Source of the DNA: Chitinophaga ginsengisoli
GTDB lineage: Bacteria > Bacteroidota > Bacteroidia > Chitinophagales > Chitinophagaceae
DNA: 64,000 nt
NCBI RefSeq assembly: GCF_003014595.1
Contig: NZ_PYGK01000002.1
Coordinates: 455,555 to 519,554 of the forward strand
Reading direction: 5' to 3'
Below, piece by piece: positions 1 through 8,708 of the stretch. The position numbers and the translations under genes were made by a program. Each line of letters opens with the position of its first letter. Positions within the stretch are counted from its first letter, which is position 1. Under the pieces are notes generated by a model. It did no database searches. It worked only from the letters and a program-made list of their open reading frames with translations, and was not told where the DNA came from.

Positions 1-354
1 CCGGTAAACATTTCTTTTACCCCTGTGATTTCCGCAGTAGGTGAAATTGCAGGTGGTAAGGAAGTGGAGTTCAACGTAACAGCAGACTACTGGACCTTAC
101 TATATGTTGCACATGGCAGGGTGACTATCGATGATATCACACCAGTGCCCGAACATTCCCTGATCGTCTTCAAAAGAGAAGGCACTACTTTCTCAGTAGC
201 TGCCAATGAAGACAGCCAGGTGCTTTTCCTCTCAGCTGAAGTCATTGACGAACCGGTAGCAGCCAAAGACAATTTCGTTATGAACACCATGGCGGAAGTA
301 GACCAGGCTATAGAGGATTATAAGAATGGCCGCTTTGGCACATTAGCTTACTAA
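1..354 (+). CDS. Pirin family protein, C-terminal part (5' end outside window)
   Basis: The reading frame is open from base 1 and ends at 352-354, giving the last 117 residues of a protein that begins before the window. The sequence is a cupin-like beta-rich stretch followed by the ending DNFVMNTMAEVDQAIEDY and NGRFG, typical of the C-terminus of bacterial pirins (quercetin 2,3-dioxygenase-like, iron-binding bicupins). The metal-binding N-terminal cupin is outside, so activity cannot be judged. It lies 17 bp before a ring-cleaving dioxygenase gene on the same strand, suggesting one operon for handling aromatic or quinone compounds. Confidence 0.8.
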   Translation, partial: PVNISFTPVISAVGEIAGGKEVEFNVTADYWTLLYVAHGRVTIDDITPVPEHSLIVFKREGTTFSVAANEDSQVLFLSAEVIDEPVAAKDNFVMNTMAEVDQAIEDYKNGRFGTLAY

Positions 355-371
355 ACATTAAAAACTATTTT

Positions 372-1304
372 ATGGAAGATAGAATCTTAGGCCTTCATCA
401 CATTACGGCCATTGCAGACAATGCTAAAAGAAACCTTCAGTTTTATACAGAAACCTTAGGTCTTCGCTTCGTGAAGAAGACGGTGAACTTCGACGATCCG
501 GGTACTTATCACTTCTACTTTGGAGATGAACATGGTACGCCGGGCTCCATTCTGACCTTCTTCCCATGGGAAGGCATAGGCCGCGGTCAGACAGGAACAG
601 GTATGGCTACAGAGATCGGTTATTCCGTACCTGCAGGCAGCCTGGATTTCTGGGTAGAACGTTTTAAAACGCATAACGTAACACATGGTCCTATAGCCGA
701 AAGGTTTGGTGAGCAGTATCTTCCTTTCGAAGATCCGGATGGCCTGAAACTGAACCTCATCGTATCTAAAACGGCTGACAACCGCCAGGCATGGGAAACG
801 GCTGAAGTGAAAGCAGCCCACGCTACCAAAGGGTTCCACAGTATTGTGCTGACCCTGAGAAGCATCGGTCCTACTGCCAGCATCCTGACAGAAGTACTTG
901 GTTATAAATTCCTGGAACAGGATGGTAACCGTCACCGCTTTGTTACCGACGCCATTCCTGAAGCGAATATTGTAGATCTGGTAGAGTCTAAAGAACCGGC
1001 CGGCAGAGGCGGTGGAGGTACTAACCATCACGTGGCTTTCCGTGTAGAAAACGATGAGATCCTCATGAAATTCAGAGACAAAGTGGTAAAGAAAGGACTG
1101 AATATTACCCAGAAGATCAATCGTGACTACTTCTTCTCCCTTTATTTCCGGGAGCCAGGTGGCGTGCTGTTTGAACTCGCTACCAACAATCCCGGCTTTA
1201 CGGTAGATGAACCGCTGGACCAGCTGGGACAACATCTTAAACTACCGGTACAGTATGAATCTATGCGCGCAGACATCGAAAAAGTATTACCTGCACTCAA
1301 ATAG
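372..1304 (+). CDS. Ring-cleaving dioxygenase of the VOC superfamily (MhqO/LinE-like)
   Basis: A 310-residue protein built of two vicinal-oxygen-chelate halves, about residues 7-125 and 150-290. Each half starts with a His-containing strand (GLHHITAIA near residue 8; GGTNHHVAFRV in the second half), and the second ends with PGGVLFELAT, which supplies the acidic metal ligand. This matches the MhqO/LinE hydroquinone-type dioxygenases, which use Fe(II) to open aromatic rings. It sits between a pirin gene and GNAT plus MhqD-like hydrolase genes, the setting seen in quinone-detoxification operons. Function is inferred from family and context; the natural substrate is not shown. Confidence 0.85.
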   Translation: MEDRILGLHHITAIADNAKRNLQFYTETLGLRFVKKTVNFDDPGTYHFYFGDEHGTPGSILTFFPWEGIGRGQTGTGMATEIGYSVPAGSLDFWVERFKTHNVTHGPIAERFGEQYLPFEDPDGLKLNLIVSKTADNRQAWETAEVKAAHATKGFHSIVLTLRSIGPTASILTEVLGYKFLEQDGNRHRFVTDAIPEANIVDLVESKEPAGRGGGGTNHHVAFRVENDEILMKFRDKVVKKGLNITQKINRDYFFSLYFREPGGVLFELATNNPGFTVDEPLDQLGQHLKLPVQYESMRADIEKVLPALK

Positions 1305-1315
1305 CAACCTACACA

Positions 1316-1621
1316 ATGGACGAAGTAGTAATCAGGCTCAATGCCAAGAACCACGGTGCTTTCTACCTGATGCACGAAGGAGAACAGACCGGTGAAATGA
1401 TCATCAGCATTGCTGATAATGTACTAACAGTCTATCATACAGAGATAGATCCCAAATTTGAAGGCAAAGGCCTTGCAAGGGTACTCCTGAATGGTATGGT
1501 AGCTTACGCCCGGGAACATCAGCTGAAGATAAAACCGTTGTGTGCTTATGTGCATGCACAGTTTAAGCGACATCCGGAGGAGTTTGCCGACGTCTGGCTG
1601 AAGCAGGAAGGAGAGCAATAA
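1316..1621 (+). CDS. Small GNAT N-acetyltransferase (YjdJ type)
   Basis: A 101-residue single-domain GNAT of the short YjdJ/YidJ class. Visible marks are the acetyl-CoA loop FEGKGLARVLLNGMV (about residues 43-57) and the C-terminal pattern with KIKPLCAYVHAQF and a HPEEF-like ending, which follow the family pattern. The start at 1316 lies 11 bp after the dioxygenase stop, so the genes are probably co-transcribed. The acceptor molecule cannot be read from sequence. Confidence 0.8.
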   Translation: MDEVVIRLNAKNHGAFYLMHEGEQTGEMIISIADNVLTVYHTEIDPKFEGKGLARVLLNGMVAYAREHQLKIKPLCAYVHAQFKRHPEEFADVWLKQEGEQ

Positions 1622-1636
1622 TCACAAATACAATTT

Positions 1637-2257
1637 ATGCATAGCAAGAAGATAATAACAGCAGGGAAAAAGACGACAGAAGCAAAGAAGGCGCTGATTA
1701 TGATCCATGGACGCGGAGGGAGTGCGGAAGATATCCTCACTCTCTCCAACTACCTGGAGGTCAGAGATTATGCACTGATAGCCCCACAGGCTACCGGAGG
1801 TACCTGGTACCCCTACTCTTTTCTGATGCCCCCTGCGCAGAATGAGCCGTGGCTATCGTCTGCCCTGGCTGTGCTGAAAGAAATAACTGCCGATGTGATA
1901 GCTGACGGAATCTCCCGCGAGAATATTTATTTCCTGGGATTTTCACAAGGCGCCTGTCTTACACTGGAATTCGTCACCCGCAACGCGGATACCTATGGCG
2001 GAGTGGTGGCCTTTACCGGAGGTCTGATCGGCGACAAGATCTATCCGGAGAACTATACAGGCAATTTCGGGAATACCCCGGTATTCATCGGCACCAGCAA
2101 TCCTGATCCGCATGTACCGGTGGAACGCGTCAGGGCGAGCGAAAAGATACTGAAAGAAATGGGAGCTGAAATTAAGGTGAATGTCTACAACAATATGGGC
2201 CATACCATCAGTCAGGACGAGATCAACCTGGCCAATGAGCTGGTGTTTCGTAAGTAA
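1637..2257 (+). CDS. Phospholipase/carboxylesterase-type alpha/beta hydrolase (MhqD-like)
   Basis: A 206-residue cytosolic alpha/beta hydrolase without a signal peptide. It has the oxyanion loop IMIHGRGGS (21-29), the nucleophile elbow GFSQG with Ser103, an acidic residue in the SNPDPHVPV loop and the catalytic His in NNMGHTIS. Length and motifs fit the MhqD/YodD group of the phospholipase/carboxylesterase family. It closes a run pirin - VOC dioxygenase - GNAT - hydrolase, which resembles the MhqO/MhqD pairs induced by quinones in other bacteria. The link to quinones is inference; no regulator of the MhqR type is visible here. Confidence 0.82.
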   Translation: MHSKKIITAGKKTTEAKKALIMIHGRGGSAEDILTLSNYLEVRDYALIAPQATGGTWYPYSFLMPPAQNEPWLSSALAVLKEITADVIADGISRENIYFLGFSQGACLTLEFVTRNADTYGGVVAFTGGLIGDKIYPENYTGNFGNTPVFIGTSNPDPHVPVERVRASEKILKEMGAEIKVNVYNNMGHTISQDEINLANELVFRK

Positions 2258-2369
2258 TATTACCCTATCCGCTGTAGACACTTCCTGTCCGGCTATTTAT
2301 AGGAATGTCAGGTCTTACGCATAGCTTTTGTCCACTAAATGTGGTAACTTTAATAGACTTCTCTAACAT

Positions 2370-2417
2370 GGCTTTGGGATTCGTAAGTAAATAAATTTTA
2401 CTCACTATCCCGAAGCC
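2370..2417 (+). terminator. Probable intrinsic terminator between convergent genes
   Basis: The stem ggctttgggat (2370-2380) pairs with atcccgaagcc (2407-2417) with one G-U pair. An inner agtaaa/tttact stem extends it, and tttgtg follows. It lies 110 bp past the MhqD-like gene and before the convergent Crp/Fnr gene. The rest of 2258-2509 holds nothing I recognise. Confidence 0.5.
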
Positions 2418-2509
2418 TTTGTGTTACAAGCAATACCAACCTGTAGATCAAGTTCACCTCTTCTTTGTCGCTTCTTCGTCAATACAAGGCTTTTCGGTGG
2501 TCGCTATGC

Positions 2510-3091
2510 TCAATGCTTTCTGTACATAGTACTCCTTACCTTACTCAGGAATTCAGGAGATACCCCTATATACCTGGCTATATGATGCTGCGGGATGCGC
2601 TGTACAATAGCCGGATATTTCTCTAAAAAAGCCAGATAGCGCTCTTCAGCCGTCTGTGAAATAGAGGCATATATCCGTTGCTGCAATACCCCGGCGGTAC
2701 GCTGTAGCAACATGCGGAAGACCTTTTCGAACTTGGGGACCTTCTGGTATAAAGTATTCTTGTCTTCGTAAGAAATCGTCAGTAACTCGCAGTCCTCCAG
2801 CGTTTCGATATTCTGCCGGGAAGGCTGCTGCTCTGAAAAACTGGCAATATCTGCTACCCACCAATCCTCCACAGCAAAGGTCAGATTTGTTTCCACCCCC
2901 TGCTTGTCCACATAGAAGGTACGCACACAACCTTTAAGTATATATGCTTCATAATCACATATTTCTCCCTCTTTCAGGAGAAAGTTCTTCTTCTTTACTT
3001 TCCTGAATTGCAGGAGTGAATGGAAGATCTCCACTTCCTCCGGGGTAAGCTGTATATATCTTGCAACGAATTGGTCAATTGAGCCGAACAT
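2510..3091 (-). CDS. Crp/Fnr family transcriptional regulator
   Basis: A 193-residue protein with an N-terminal cyclic-nucleotide-binding-like beta roll (about residues 20-115; LKEGEICDYEAYILKGCVR is the usual cap) and a short C-terminal helix-turn-helix (about 150-190; HHIARYIGVSPEFLSKVRS). The layout matches the many small Bacteroidota Crp/Fnr proteins whose effector is unknown. It is divergent from the large MG2/plug protein at 3211, with 119 bp between them that probably hold both promoters. It may control that neighbour or itself, which is inference. Confidence 0.85.
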   Translation of the reverse strand: MFGSIDQFVARYIQLTPEEVEIFHSLLQFRKVKKKNFLLKEGEICDYEAYILKGCVRTFYVDKQGVETNLTFAVEDWWVADIASFSEQQPSRQNIETLEDCELLTISYEDKNTLYQKVPKFEKVFRMLLQRTAGVLQQRIYASISQTAEERYLAFLEKYPAIVQRIPQHHIARYIGVSPEFLSKVRSTMYRKH

Positions 3092-3210
3092 AGTAAATTG
3101 ATGGGCGGTTGTCTTAAATTTTGCTTAAAAGCTTACTTTCAACCGCAATAATAAGCAAAGCACGTATTTTTTGATAGTAAATTAGATAAGTATTACATAA
3201 ATCGTCCCGC

Positions 3211-5664
3211 ATGGAATTTTCATCTCTAAAAAAGTATTCCCGTCTGAAATGGCTCATCCCTGTCTTCTCAGCAGGCATACTTACAGCGTTCTCCCTTGTG
3301 CCAGCCGACGACTGGCAGGATAAGATTACAAACGCCCTGGCTCTTTTCAACAAACGTTATCCGCAGGAAAAGGTATACCTGCACTTTGACAAAGACTTCT
3401 ATGCCTCTGGTGAAACTATCTGGTTCAAGGCATATATCATGATACAGAACCAGCCTTCTCTGACTGCCTCTAACTTATATGTAGAGCTGTTGGATAAAGA
3501 TGGCAACGTTGTCATGAAAAAACGCCTGCCTGCGGCCGGTGCTGCCGCAGCGGGGGATTTCGAACTACCGGAAACGCTGAAAACCGGCCAGTACCAGGTA
3601 AGGGCTTATACCGCCTGGATGCTTAATTATGACCCGGAATTCCTGTTCTATAAGAATATAGAGATCTTCGACCCAGCCAAAAAGAATGCCCTCCCTTCAA
3701 GGGACACTGCCATATCACGTGACTTTGCAGTGCAGTTCTTTCCAGAGGGTGGCAATATGCTGCAAAATGCCGCTGGTCAGATCGCCTTTAAGGCCATAGA
3801 CCAGAACGGTTATCCTATCGCTATTGCAGGTACAGTGCAAAACAGTAAAAAACAGACCGTTGCGGAGATCAAGACCGTGCATGATGGTATGGGCTCCTTT
3901 GAACTGACGCCAGCCGCCGGAGAAAACTATAAGGCAATTGTAAGAATAGCTACCGGACAACAAAAAGAAATAGCACTCCCCGCAGTACAGTCTGAAGGTG
4001 CTGTGCTTAAACTCTATAACAGGGGCAGCCGTATCTTCTACCAGGCAAGCCTTGCCAATCCTGACGATTCCGCCTACTATCGTATGATGGTGATAGCCCA
4101 GGTGCAGAACCAGATGATATATAAGGCCGTACTGGATGCAGGAGAAGGCAGGATCAGCGGGTTTATTCCCACACAGTCTCTTCCCTCCGGTATTGTGCAG
4201 GTAACCCTGTTCAGCGACAAAGGGCAGCCGCTTTCCGAAAGACTCGCGTTTATCAGGAAGAATGACCAGATCGACCTCAGCTTCATGAATGCAGAGCTCA
4301 GCAAGGATCCGAGAGGTAAAAGCTCTATCGAGCTGTTTGCACCTGACAGTGTGCAGACCAGCATGTCCATCTCTATCACCGATGCTGACCAGGTGCTCAA
4401 AGATCCGGATGAGCACAACATTATTTCCAATATGCTGCTCACCTCCGACCTAAAAGGATATATTTATAATCCTGCCTGGTATTTCCAGGACACTACTAAG
4501 GAAAGACTGCAGGCGCTCGACCTGGTGATGTTGACAAACGGATGGAGAAGGTTCAACTGGCAGAAGATCCTCAACAACGACATGCCGAAGATCAAATTCC
4601 CTTATGAACAGGGTATGTCGCTCAAAGGAACCGCAGTGACCAATACCGGCCGTTATCCGCTGGTGGGTGGTAAAGTGGATTTCATCTTCAAACAACCGTT
4701 GGATAGCAGCACCTCTTTCGCCTCTGCCCCTACCAATGACAAAGGTGAATTTGAAGTGCCCAATCTCCAGTTCATGGATACCGTATTGGTATTCTTCCAG
4801 GGAAATGACAAACAAAAAAGGTGGAAGGATGTACAGGTTACTTTTGAGCCACACTTCTTTGATAAATCCCCCCAGGTTACTTTACCCTACCCTATGCGGG
4901 TACCGGAAGGCCTGGACCTGGCCGCAATGAGCCGGTTCCTGAATACGGCCAGTGAGAGCAATAAGGTGAACCGCTCTATGAGCAACAAGACCGTTTACCT
5001 GAAAGAGGTGAACATCCGCGATAAAAAGGTCACGCCACAGCAGACCACAGAGCAGCGTTACACTTCTGGTCTGTTCTCTTCAGGCGATGGTTACACCTTT
5101 GATCTGACGAAAGAAACACCTTATCAAACGAATGTGTTCCAGTACCTGCAGTCTAAAGTGGCTGGCTTGAACATTGCCGGAGATATCAATAATCCAAGCA
5201 TGTCATGGCGTGGGGCCAAACCATCCCTGTACCTGAATGAGATGCCGGTGGATGTCAGCATGCTGGCGAATGTCAACATCAATGATATCGCCCTGGTGAA
5301 AGTATTCCGCCCTCCATTTATGGGAGGCTTCGGCGGAGGTGCTGGTGGTGCAATTGCGGTATACACCAAAAAAGGAGGCGATAACAAAGGTGATGAAACG
5401 ATCCGTGGCTTTGAGCGTATGAAGAAAGCGGGATATAGCCTTGTGAAAGAGTTCTATTCTCCTGATTATGCTGTAAAGAAAGAGGTACATGCTTTGCCTG
5501 ACAAACGCCTTACGCTCTTCTGGAGCCCTTATATCTCGGTAGATTCCATCACCCATGCTACTACCATCCATTTTTACAACAATGACTTCTCCAAACATTT
5601 CCGTATTGTGGTGGAAGGTATTGCAGCCGATGGCCGTGTAGGACGGGTAGAGCAGGTGTATTAA
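3211..5664 (+). CDS. Large envelope protein with MG2-like repeats and a TonB-receptor plug-like domain
   Basis: An 817-residue protein. An N-terminal hydrophobic segment (about 14-31) is followed by EKVYLHFDKDFYASGETIWF near residue 52, the mark of the MG2 (macroglobulin-like) domain at the start of many Bacteroidota surface proteins. Beta-rich domains follow, and near residues 640-725 there is a TonB-dependent-receptor plug-like segment (FQYLQSKVAGLNI ... GGAGGAIAVYTKKG). No 22-strand barrel follows the plug, so it is not a transporter by itself. Such MG2-plus-plug proteins are common in this phylum and uncharacterised; a surface or periplasmic partner role is likely. It is divergent from a Crp/Fnr regulator and followed by a strong terminator. 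Confidence 0.75.
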   Translation: MEFSSLKKYSRLKWLIPVFSAGILTAFSLVPADDWQDKITNALALFNKRYPQEKVYLHFDKDFYASGETIWFKAYIMIQNQPSLTASNLYVELLDKDGNVVMKKRLPAAGAAAAGDFELPETLKTGQYQVRAYTAWMLNYDPEFLFYKNIEIFDPAKKNALPSRDTAISRDFAVQFFPEGGNMLQNAAGQIAFKAIDQNGYPIAIAGTVQNSKKQTVAEIKTVHDGMGSFELTPAAGENYKAIVRIATGQQKEIALPAVQSEGAVLKLYNRGSRIFYQASLANPDDSAYYRMMVIAQVQNQMIYKAVLDAGEGRISGFIPTQSLPSGIVQVTLFSDKGQPLSERLAFIRKNDQIDLSFMNAELSKDPRGKSSIELFAPDSVQTSMSISITDADQVLKDPDEHNIISNMLLTSDLKGYIYNPAWYFQDTTKERLQALDLVMLTNGWRRFNWQKILNNDMPKIKFPYEQGMSLKGTAVTNTGRYPLVGGKVDFIFKQPLDSSTSFASAPTNDKGEFEVPNLQFMDTVLVFFQGNDKQKRWKDVQVTFEPHFFDKSPQVTLPYPMRVPEGLDLAAMSRFLNTASESNKVNRSMSNKTVYLKEVNIRDKKVTPQQTTEQRYTSGLFSSGDGYTFDLTKETPYQTNVFQYLQSKVAGLNIAGDINNPSMSWRGAKPSLYLNEMPVDVSMLANVNINDIALVKVFRPPFMGGFGGGAGGAIAVYTKKGGDNKGDETIRGFERMKKAGYSLVKEFYSPDYAVKKEVHALPDKRLTLFWSPYISVDSITHATTIHFYNNDFSKHFRIVVEGIAADGRVGRVEQVY

Positions 5665-5696
5665 GCGCTTATACTGTTTAACAATACTGATTAAAA

Positions 5697-5763
5697 AATT
5701 AGGAATTGGGCATAGCATCAGGAAGCATCCTTCTTTCTGATTCTTCACACCCAATTCCTAATT
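5697..5763 (+). terminator. Intrinsic terminator after the MG2/plug gene
   Basis: A perfect 14-bp stem, aattaggaattggg (5697-5710) with cccaattcctaatt (5750-5763), followed by attttta. The 39-base loop holds a smaller tcaggaag/ctttctga hairpin. It lies 33 bp after the stop at 5664 and ends 20 bp before the MFS start. Confidence 0.75.
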
Positions 5764-5783
5764 ATTTTTAGCTTTGTTGTCTT

Positions 5784-6953
5784 ATGAGCACTCCCAGATC
5801 TGCGCGTATAGCAACAGCAGTATTCTTTTTTATCTCCGGCTTTAGTTTTTCCAGCTGGGCATCCAGGATTCCGGATATCCAGCGCCGGCTGGCCTTAAAT
5901 AAGGCCGAGCTGGGCTTCTTTCTACTGGCTTTACCAACCGGACTGGTACTCACTCTGCCCGTTACCGGATACCTGTTACAGCGATACAGCAGTCGTAATA
6001 TCATGATGATAGGAGTATTGGTATTCAACCTGATGCTGGCACTTATTGGGGTTGTCAGCCTCCCCTGGCAACTGGGGCTGGTACTTTTCTGCTTTGGTTC
6101 TTCCCGGAACCTGATGAATATTTCTGTCAATGCACAATCTGTTGCCGTCCAGGCATTGTATAAACGCTCAATAATCACTACTTTTCATGGTGTATGGAGC
6201 ATGGCTGGTTTCGCAGCGGCAGCACTCGGAGCGATTATGGTGGATTTCAGGATGGCGCCTTCCCGGCACTTTCTTTTTGTATCTCTGGCCATGACCATTA
6301 TGGCATTCCTTGCCTTTCGCGACAGTCCTCATATGCCACCATCTCCGGACGCTAATACAAAACGCTTTATATGGCCCGACAACCATTTAATGAAATATGG
6401 GTTAATATCATTTGCCGTAATGGCTTGTGAGGGGACGATGTACGACTGGAGCAATATCTATTTTCAGGAGGCAGTACATCCACCTGAAAAACTGATTGCG
6501 GCAGGATATGTTATCTATATGATCGCAATGACTACCGGTCGGTTTACCGGCGACAGTCTGGTGAACAGACTGGGCGTGGCAACGATGATCAGGTATAGCG
6601 GCATACTGGTCCTTTGCGGGTTTATTGTATCAGCCCTCATGCCTTATACAATATCCACCAGCATCGGTTTCCTGATGATCGGATTCGGTGTATCCTGTGT
6701 GGTGCCGCTGGTACTGCGCATGGCGACACAGACAACCAGCATGAATAGCGGACCGGCGATAGCGGCAGTGTCTACCGTGGGATATATGGGTTTCCTGATA
6801 GTACCACCATTAATAGGCTTTATAGCAGAAGCTGCGGGATTACGCTGGGCATTTGCATTGATGGCAATGTTCGGTCTGCTGATCACTGTTTTGATCTTAC
6901 AGATAAAGGAAACAGCACAAACAACTACATTAAAAGAAAGCATAAAAGCATAG
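5784..6953 (+). CDS. MFS transporter, YbjJ-like
   Basis: A 389-residue, 12-segment major facilitator. The N-terminus contains SSWASRIPDIQ and a following LNKAELGFFLLALP helix, close in pattern to the E. coli YbjJ group of MFS carriers, whose substrate is unknown. Its stop is 2 bp from the start of a HAD phosphatase, so the two are probably translated together. A carrier plus HAD phosphatase suggests uptake or export of a sugar or sugar-phosphate-related compound, which is inference. Confidence 0.8.
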   Translation: MSTPRSARIATAVFFFISGFSFSSWASRIPDIQRRLALNKAELGFFLLALPTGLVLTLPVTGYLLQRYSSRNIMMIGVLVFNLMLALIGVVSLPWQLGLVLFCFGSSRNLMNISVNAQSVAVQALYKRSIITTFHGVWSMAGFAAAALGAIMVDFRMAPSRHFLFVSLAMTIMAFLAFRDSPHMPPSPDANTKRFIWPDNHLMKYGLISFAVMACEGTMYDWSNIYFQEAVHPPEKLIAAGYVIYMIAMTTGRFTGDSLVNRLGVATMIRYSGILVLCGFIVSALMPYTISTSIGFLMIGFGVSCVVPLVLRMATQTTSMNSGPAIAAVSTVGYMGFLIVPPLIGFIAEAAGLRWAFALMAMFGLLITVLILQIKETAQTTTLKESIKA

Positions 6954-6955
6954 GT

Positions 6956-7639
6956 ATGAAAAAGCCTGGATGTATCATATTTGATTGTGATGGTGTATTA
7001 GTAGACAGTGAGGTATTAGGTGTAAAAGTATTGCTTGATATGGCATCCCATTATGGCGTTACCATGGATCTTCAGGAGGCTGTGGAGGAATTTAGCGGCA
7101 TCCGTCTAAAAGAAGGTATCAGGATGCTGCAACAGAAGGCCAGCAGCCCTTTTCCGGAAGACTTTGAACAGGCATTCCGTGCCCGCTCCTATGAGATCTT
7201 TAAAACGGAGATGCGCCCGGTAAATGGTATTAAAGAAGTTCTCGATATCCTGGATATTCCGTTTTGTGTAGCGTCCAGTGGGCCGATAGAAAAAATGAAA
7301 CTGAACCTGACCGTTACAGGATTGATCTCCTATTTTGAAAAGGGTAACAGGATGTTCAGTGGTTACGAGATCAACAGCTGGAAACCTGACCCTGGTATTT
7401 TTCTTCATGCCGCGGAAGTAATGGGCTTTTCTCCTGCTGAATGCGTTGTGATCGAAGATAGTAAAGCGGGAGTTATTGCCGCACATAGAGGAGGCTTCCG
7501 GGTATTTGGATATGCAAAACCTTTCAACGGTGAGGAGCTGAGAAAAGAAGGCGCTGCCGTTTTTTACGCCATGAAAGAACTTCCTTCCCTTCTTTCGCTT
7601 AACGATATCAGTAATCTTAGTACTTCGCCCTCTATTTAA
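6956..7639 (+). CDS. HAD-superfamily phosphatase (YieH/beta-PGM-like subgroup)
   Basis: A 227-residue HAD hydrolase. Motif I is IIFDCDGVLVDSE (about residues 7-19) with the nucleophile Asp and the acid/base Asp two positions later. Motif II is the Ser of VASSGP, motif III the Lys of WKPDPGIF, and motif IV VVIEDSKAGV. The helical cap between motifs I and II and the overall pattern resemble YieH (6-phosphogluconate phosphatase) and other small sugar-phosphate phosphatases. It is coupled to the preceding MFS gene by a 2-bp gap, and a bidirectional terminator follows. The substrate is not determined. Confidence 0.82.
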   Translation: MKKPGCIIFDCDGVLVDSEVLGVKVLLDMASHYGVTMDLQEAVEEFSGIRLKEGIRMLQQKASSPFPEDFEQAFRARSYEIFKTEMRPVNGIKEVLDILDIPFCVASSGPIEKMKLNLTVTGLISYFEKGNRMFSGYEINSWKPDPGIFLHAAEVMGFSPAECVVIEDSKAGVIAAHRGGFRVFGYAKPFNGEELRKEGAAVFYAMKELPSLLSLNDISNLSTSPSI

Positions 7640-7656
7640 AATAAAAGTATAAAAGA

Positions 7657-7700
7657 AAATGTCTGAATACCTGGTGTAAAGTCCCGATATTCAGACATTT
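7657..7700. terminator. Bidirectional terminator between convergent genes
   Basis: A perfect 13-bp stem, aaatgtctgaata (7657-7669) with tattcagacattt (7688-7700) and an 18-base loop. It is flanked by an A-rich run on the left and cttttct on the right, so it can serve the HAD gene (plus) and the small membrane protein gene (minus). Confidence 0.8.
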
Positions 7701-7716
7701 CTTTTCTCCCCGGCTG

Positions 7717-7956
7717 TTAATCATGTCCTTCCACCTTAACGATTTTGTTGTATATGCCCATCAGCAGGAAGGGAGCAGCCCATTGCCCGATGAACAAACT
7801 GATATGTTTCTGTCTCAGGCATTGCAAAGCCAGTGAAAGTCCCATCGCTCCTACGGCTGCCCACAAAAAGGTGTCTGATGGTAATTTTGCCGTTTGCTTT
7901 TCTATTGCTTTTGCAACTGGTCCTTCTTCATGGCCCTGGTTGAGTATAGAATCCAT
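7717..7956 (-). CDS. Small membrane protein, function unknown
   Basis: I chose the ATG at 7956 (MDSILNQGHEEGPV) over an upstream alternative start at 7980. The 79-residue protein has a hydrophilic N-terminus and two hydrophobic stretches, about residues 30-45 (FLWAAVGAMGLSLALQC) and 52-68 (LFIGQWAAPFLLMGIYN). I do not recognise the family beyond similar small Bacteroidota membrane proteins. It is divergent from the DUF4142 lipoprotein gene. Confidence 0.65.
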   Translation of the reverse strand: MDSILNQGHEEGPVAKAIEKQTAKLPSDTFLWAAVGAMGLSLALQCLRQKHISLFIGQWAAPFLLMGIYNKIVKVEGHD

Positions 7957-8072
7957 AATACATGTTTTTAGGTGATACAATATGATTCATTACACTGTTA
8001 AAGCAATAAAACTATGCCAGCATCGGGCCGGTGGTATTTTTTTTGCGGCTCATTTAGCATAAATCATCTGAT

Positions 8073-8684
8073 ATGAAAAGCATACACTTCATCCTGATCA
8101 TATCAGCCATACTCATCTATGGCTGTAAGAATAATAACAACGTAAAAAGCAGCAAGGAGGCTAGCAAAGACAGCACTAAAGCGATGGCAGAAAGCATGAA
8201 CAATGTCAGTAATGCGGCTGTTGATTTTGCTACGAGTGCTGCCAGCAGTAATATGAAAGAAATAGCACTGGCGAATGCAGCACTTAAATATGCTAATTAC
8301 AGCCGGTTGAAGGAATTTGCACAGAAGATAGCAGATACACATACAATGGCAAACAAAGATCTTCAGACAGCCTGTTATTCCGCCGGCGTTACCCTACCCT
8401 CCCGTCTTTCTAAATCAGACCAGGAAGAGGTGGATAAAGTGACCGGCAAAGAGGGTAAATCCTTTGACAGGGCCTTTATCAAAAAGATGGTCAGTGAACA
8501 GCAGAAAATAATGGAAAGACTGGATAATGCCGCCGCTACTATGAAGAACACTTCCTTACGAAATTATGCAGAGAAAACACTTCCGGTAGTAAAAGCGAAC
8601 CTGGCAGATGCAAGAAATGTACTCGAAGATGTACGTAAGCGATATGATCCTACTCAGTGGGATGACGTGGATTCTTATCAATGA
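8073..8684 (+). CDS. DUF4142 lipoprotein
   Basis: A 203-residue secreted protein with a lipoprotein signal (hydrophobic run to ILIYGC, Cys18). A low-complexity Lys/Ser/Asn linker is followed by a ferritin-like helical DUF4142 domain (about residues 50-195). That domain carries the family's alternating helices, such as RLKEFAQKIADTHTMANKDL and SFDRAFIKKMVSEQQKIME. The molecular role of DUF4142 is unknown. Its 3' end is convergent with the PKS cluster. Confidence 0.85.
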   Translation: MKSIHFILIISAILIYGCKNNNNVKSSKEASKDSTKAMAESMNNVSNAAVDFATSAASSNMKEIALANAALKYANYSRLKEFAQKIADTHTMANKDLQTACYSAGVTLPSRLSKSDQEEVDKVTGKEGKSFDRAFIKKMVSEQQKIMERLDNAAATMKNTSLRNYAEKTLPVVKANLADARNVLEDVRKRYDPTQWDDVDSYQ

Positions 8685-8708
8685 TACGGTTCCCTTCACG
8701 GTCGTATT

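Noticed and set aside
456..1235. A 259-residue minus-strand frame across the dioxygenase gene
   Set aside because: It is the antisense shadow of a well-supported VOC gene and lacks any family pattern.
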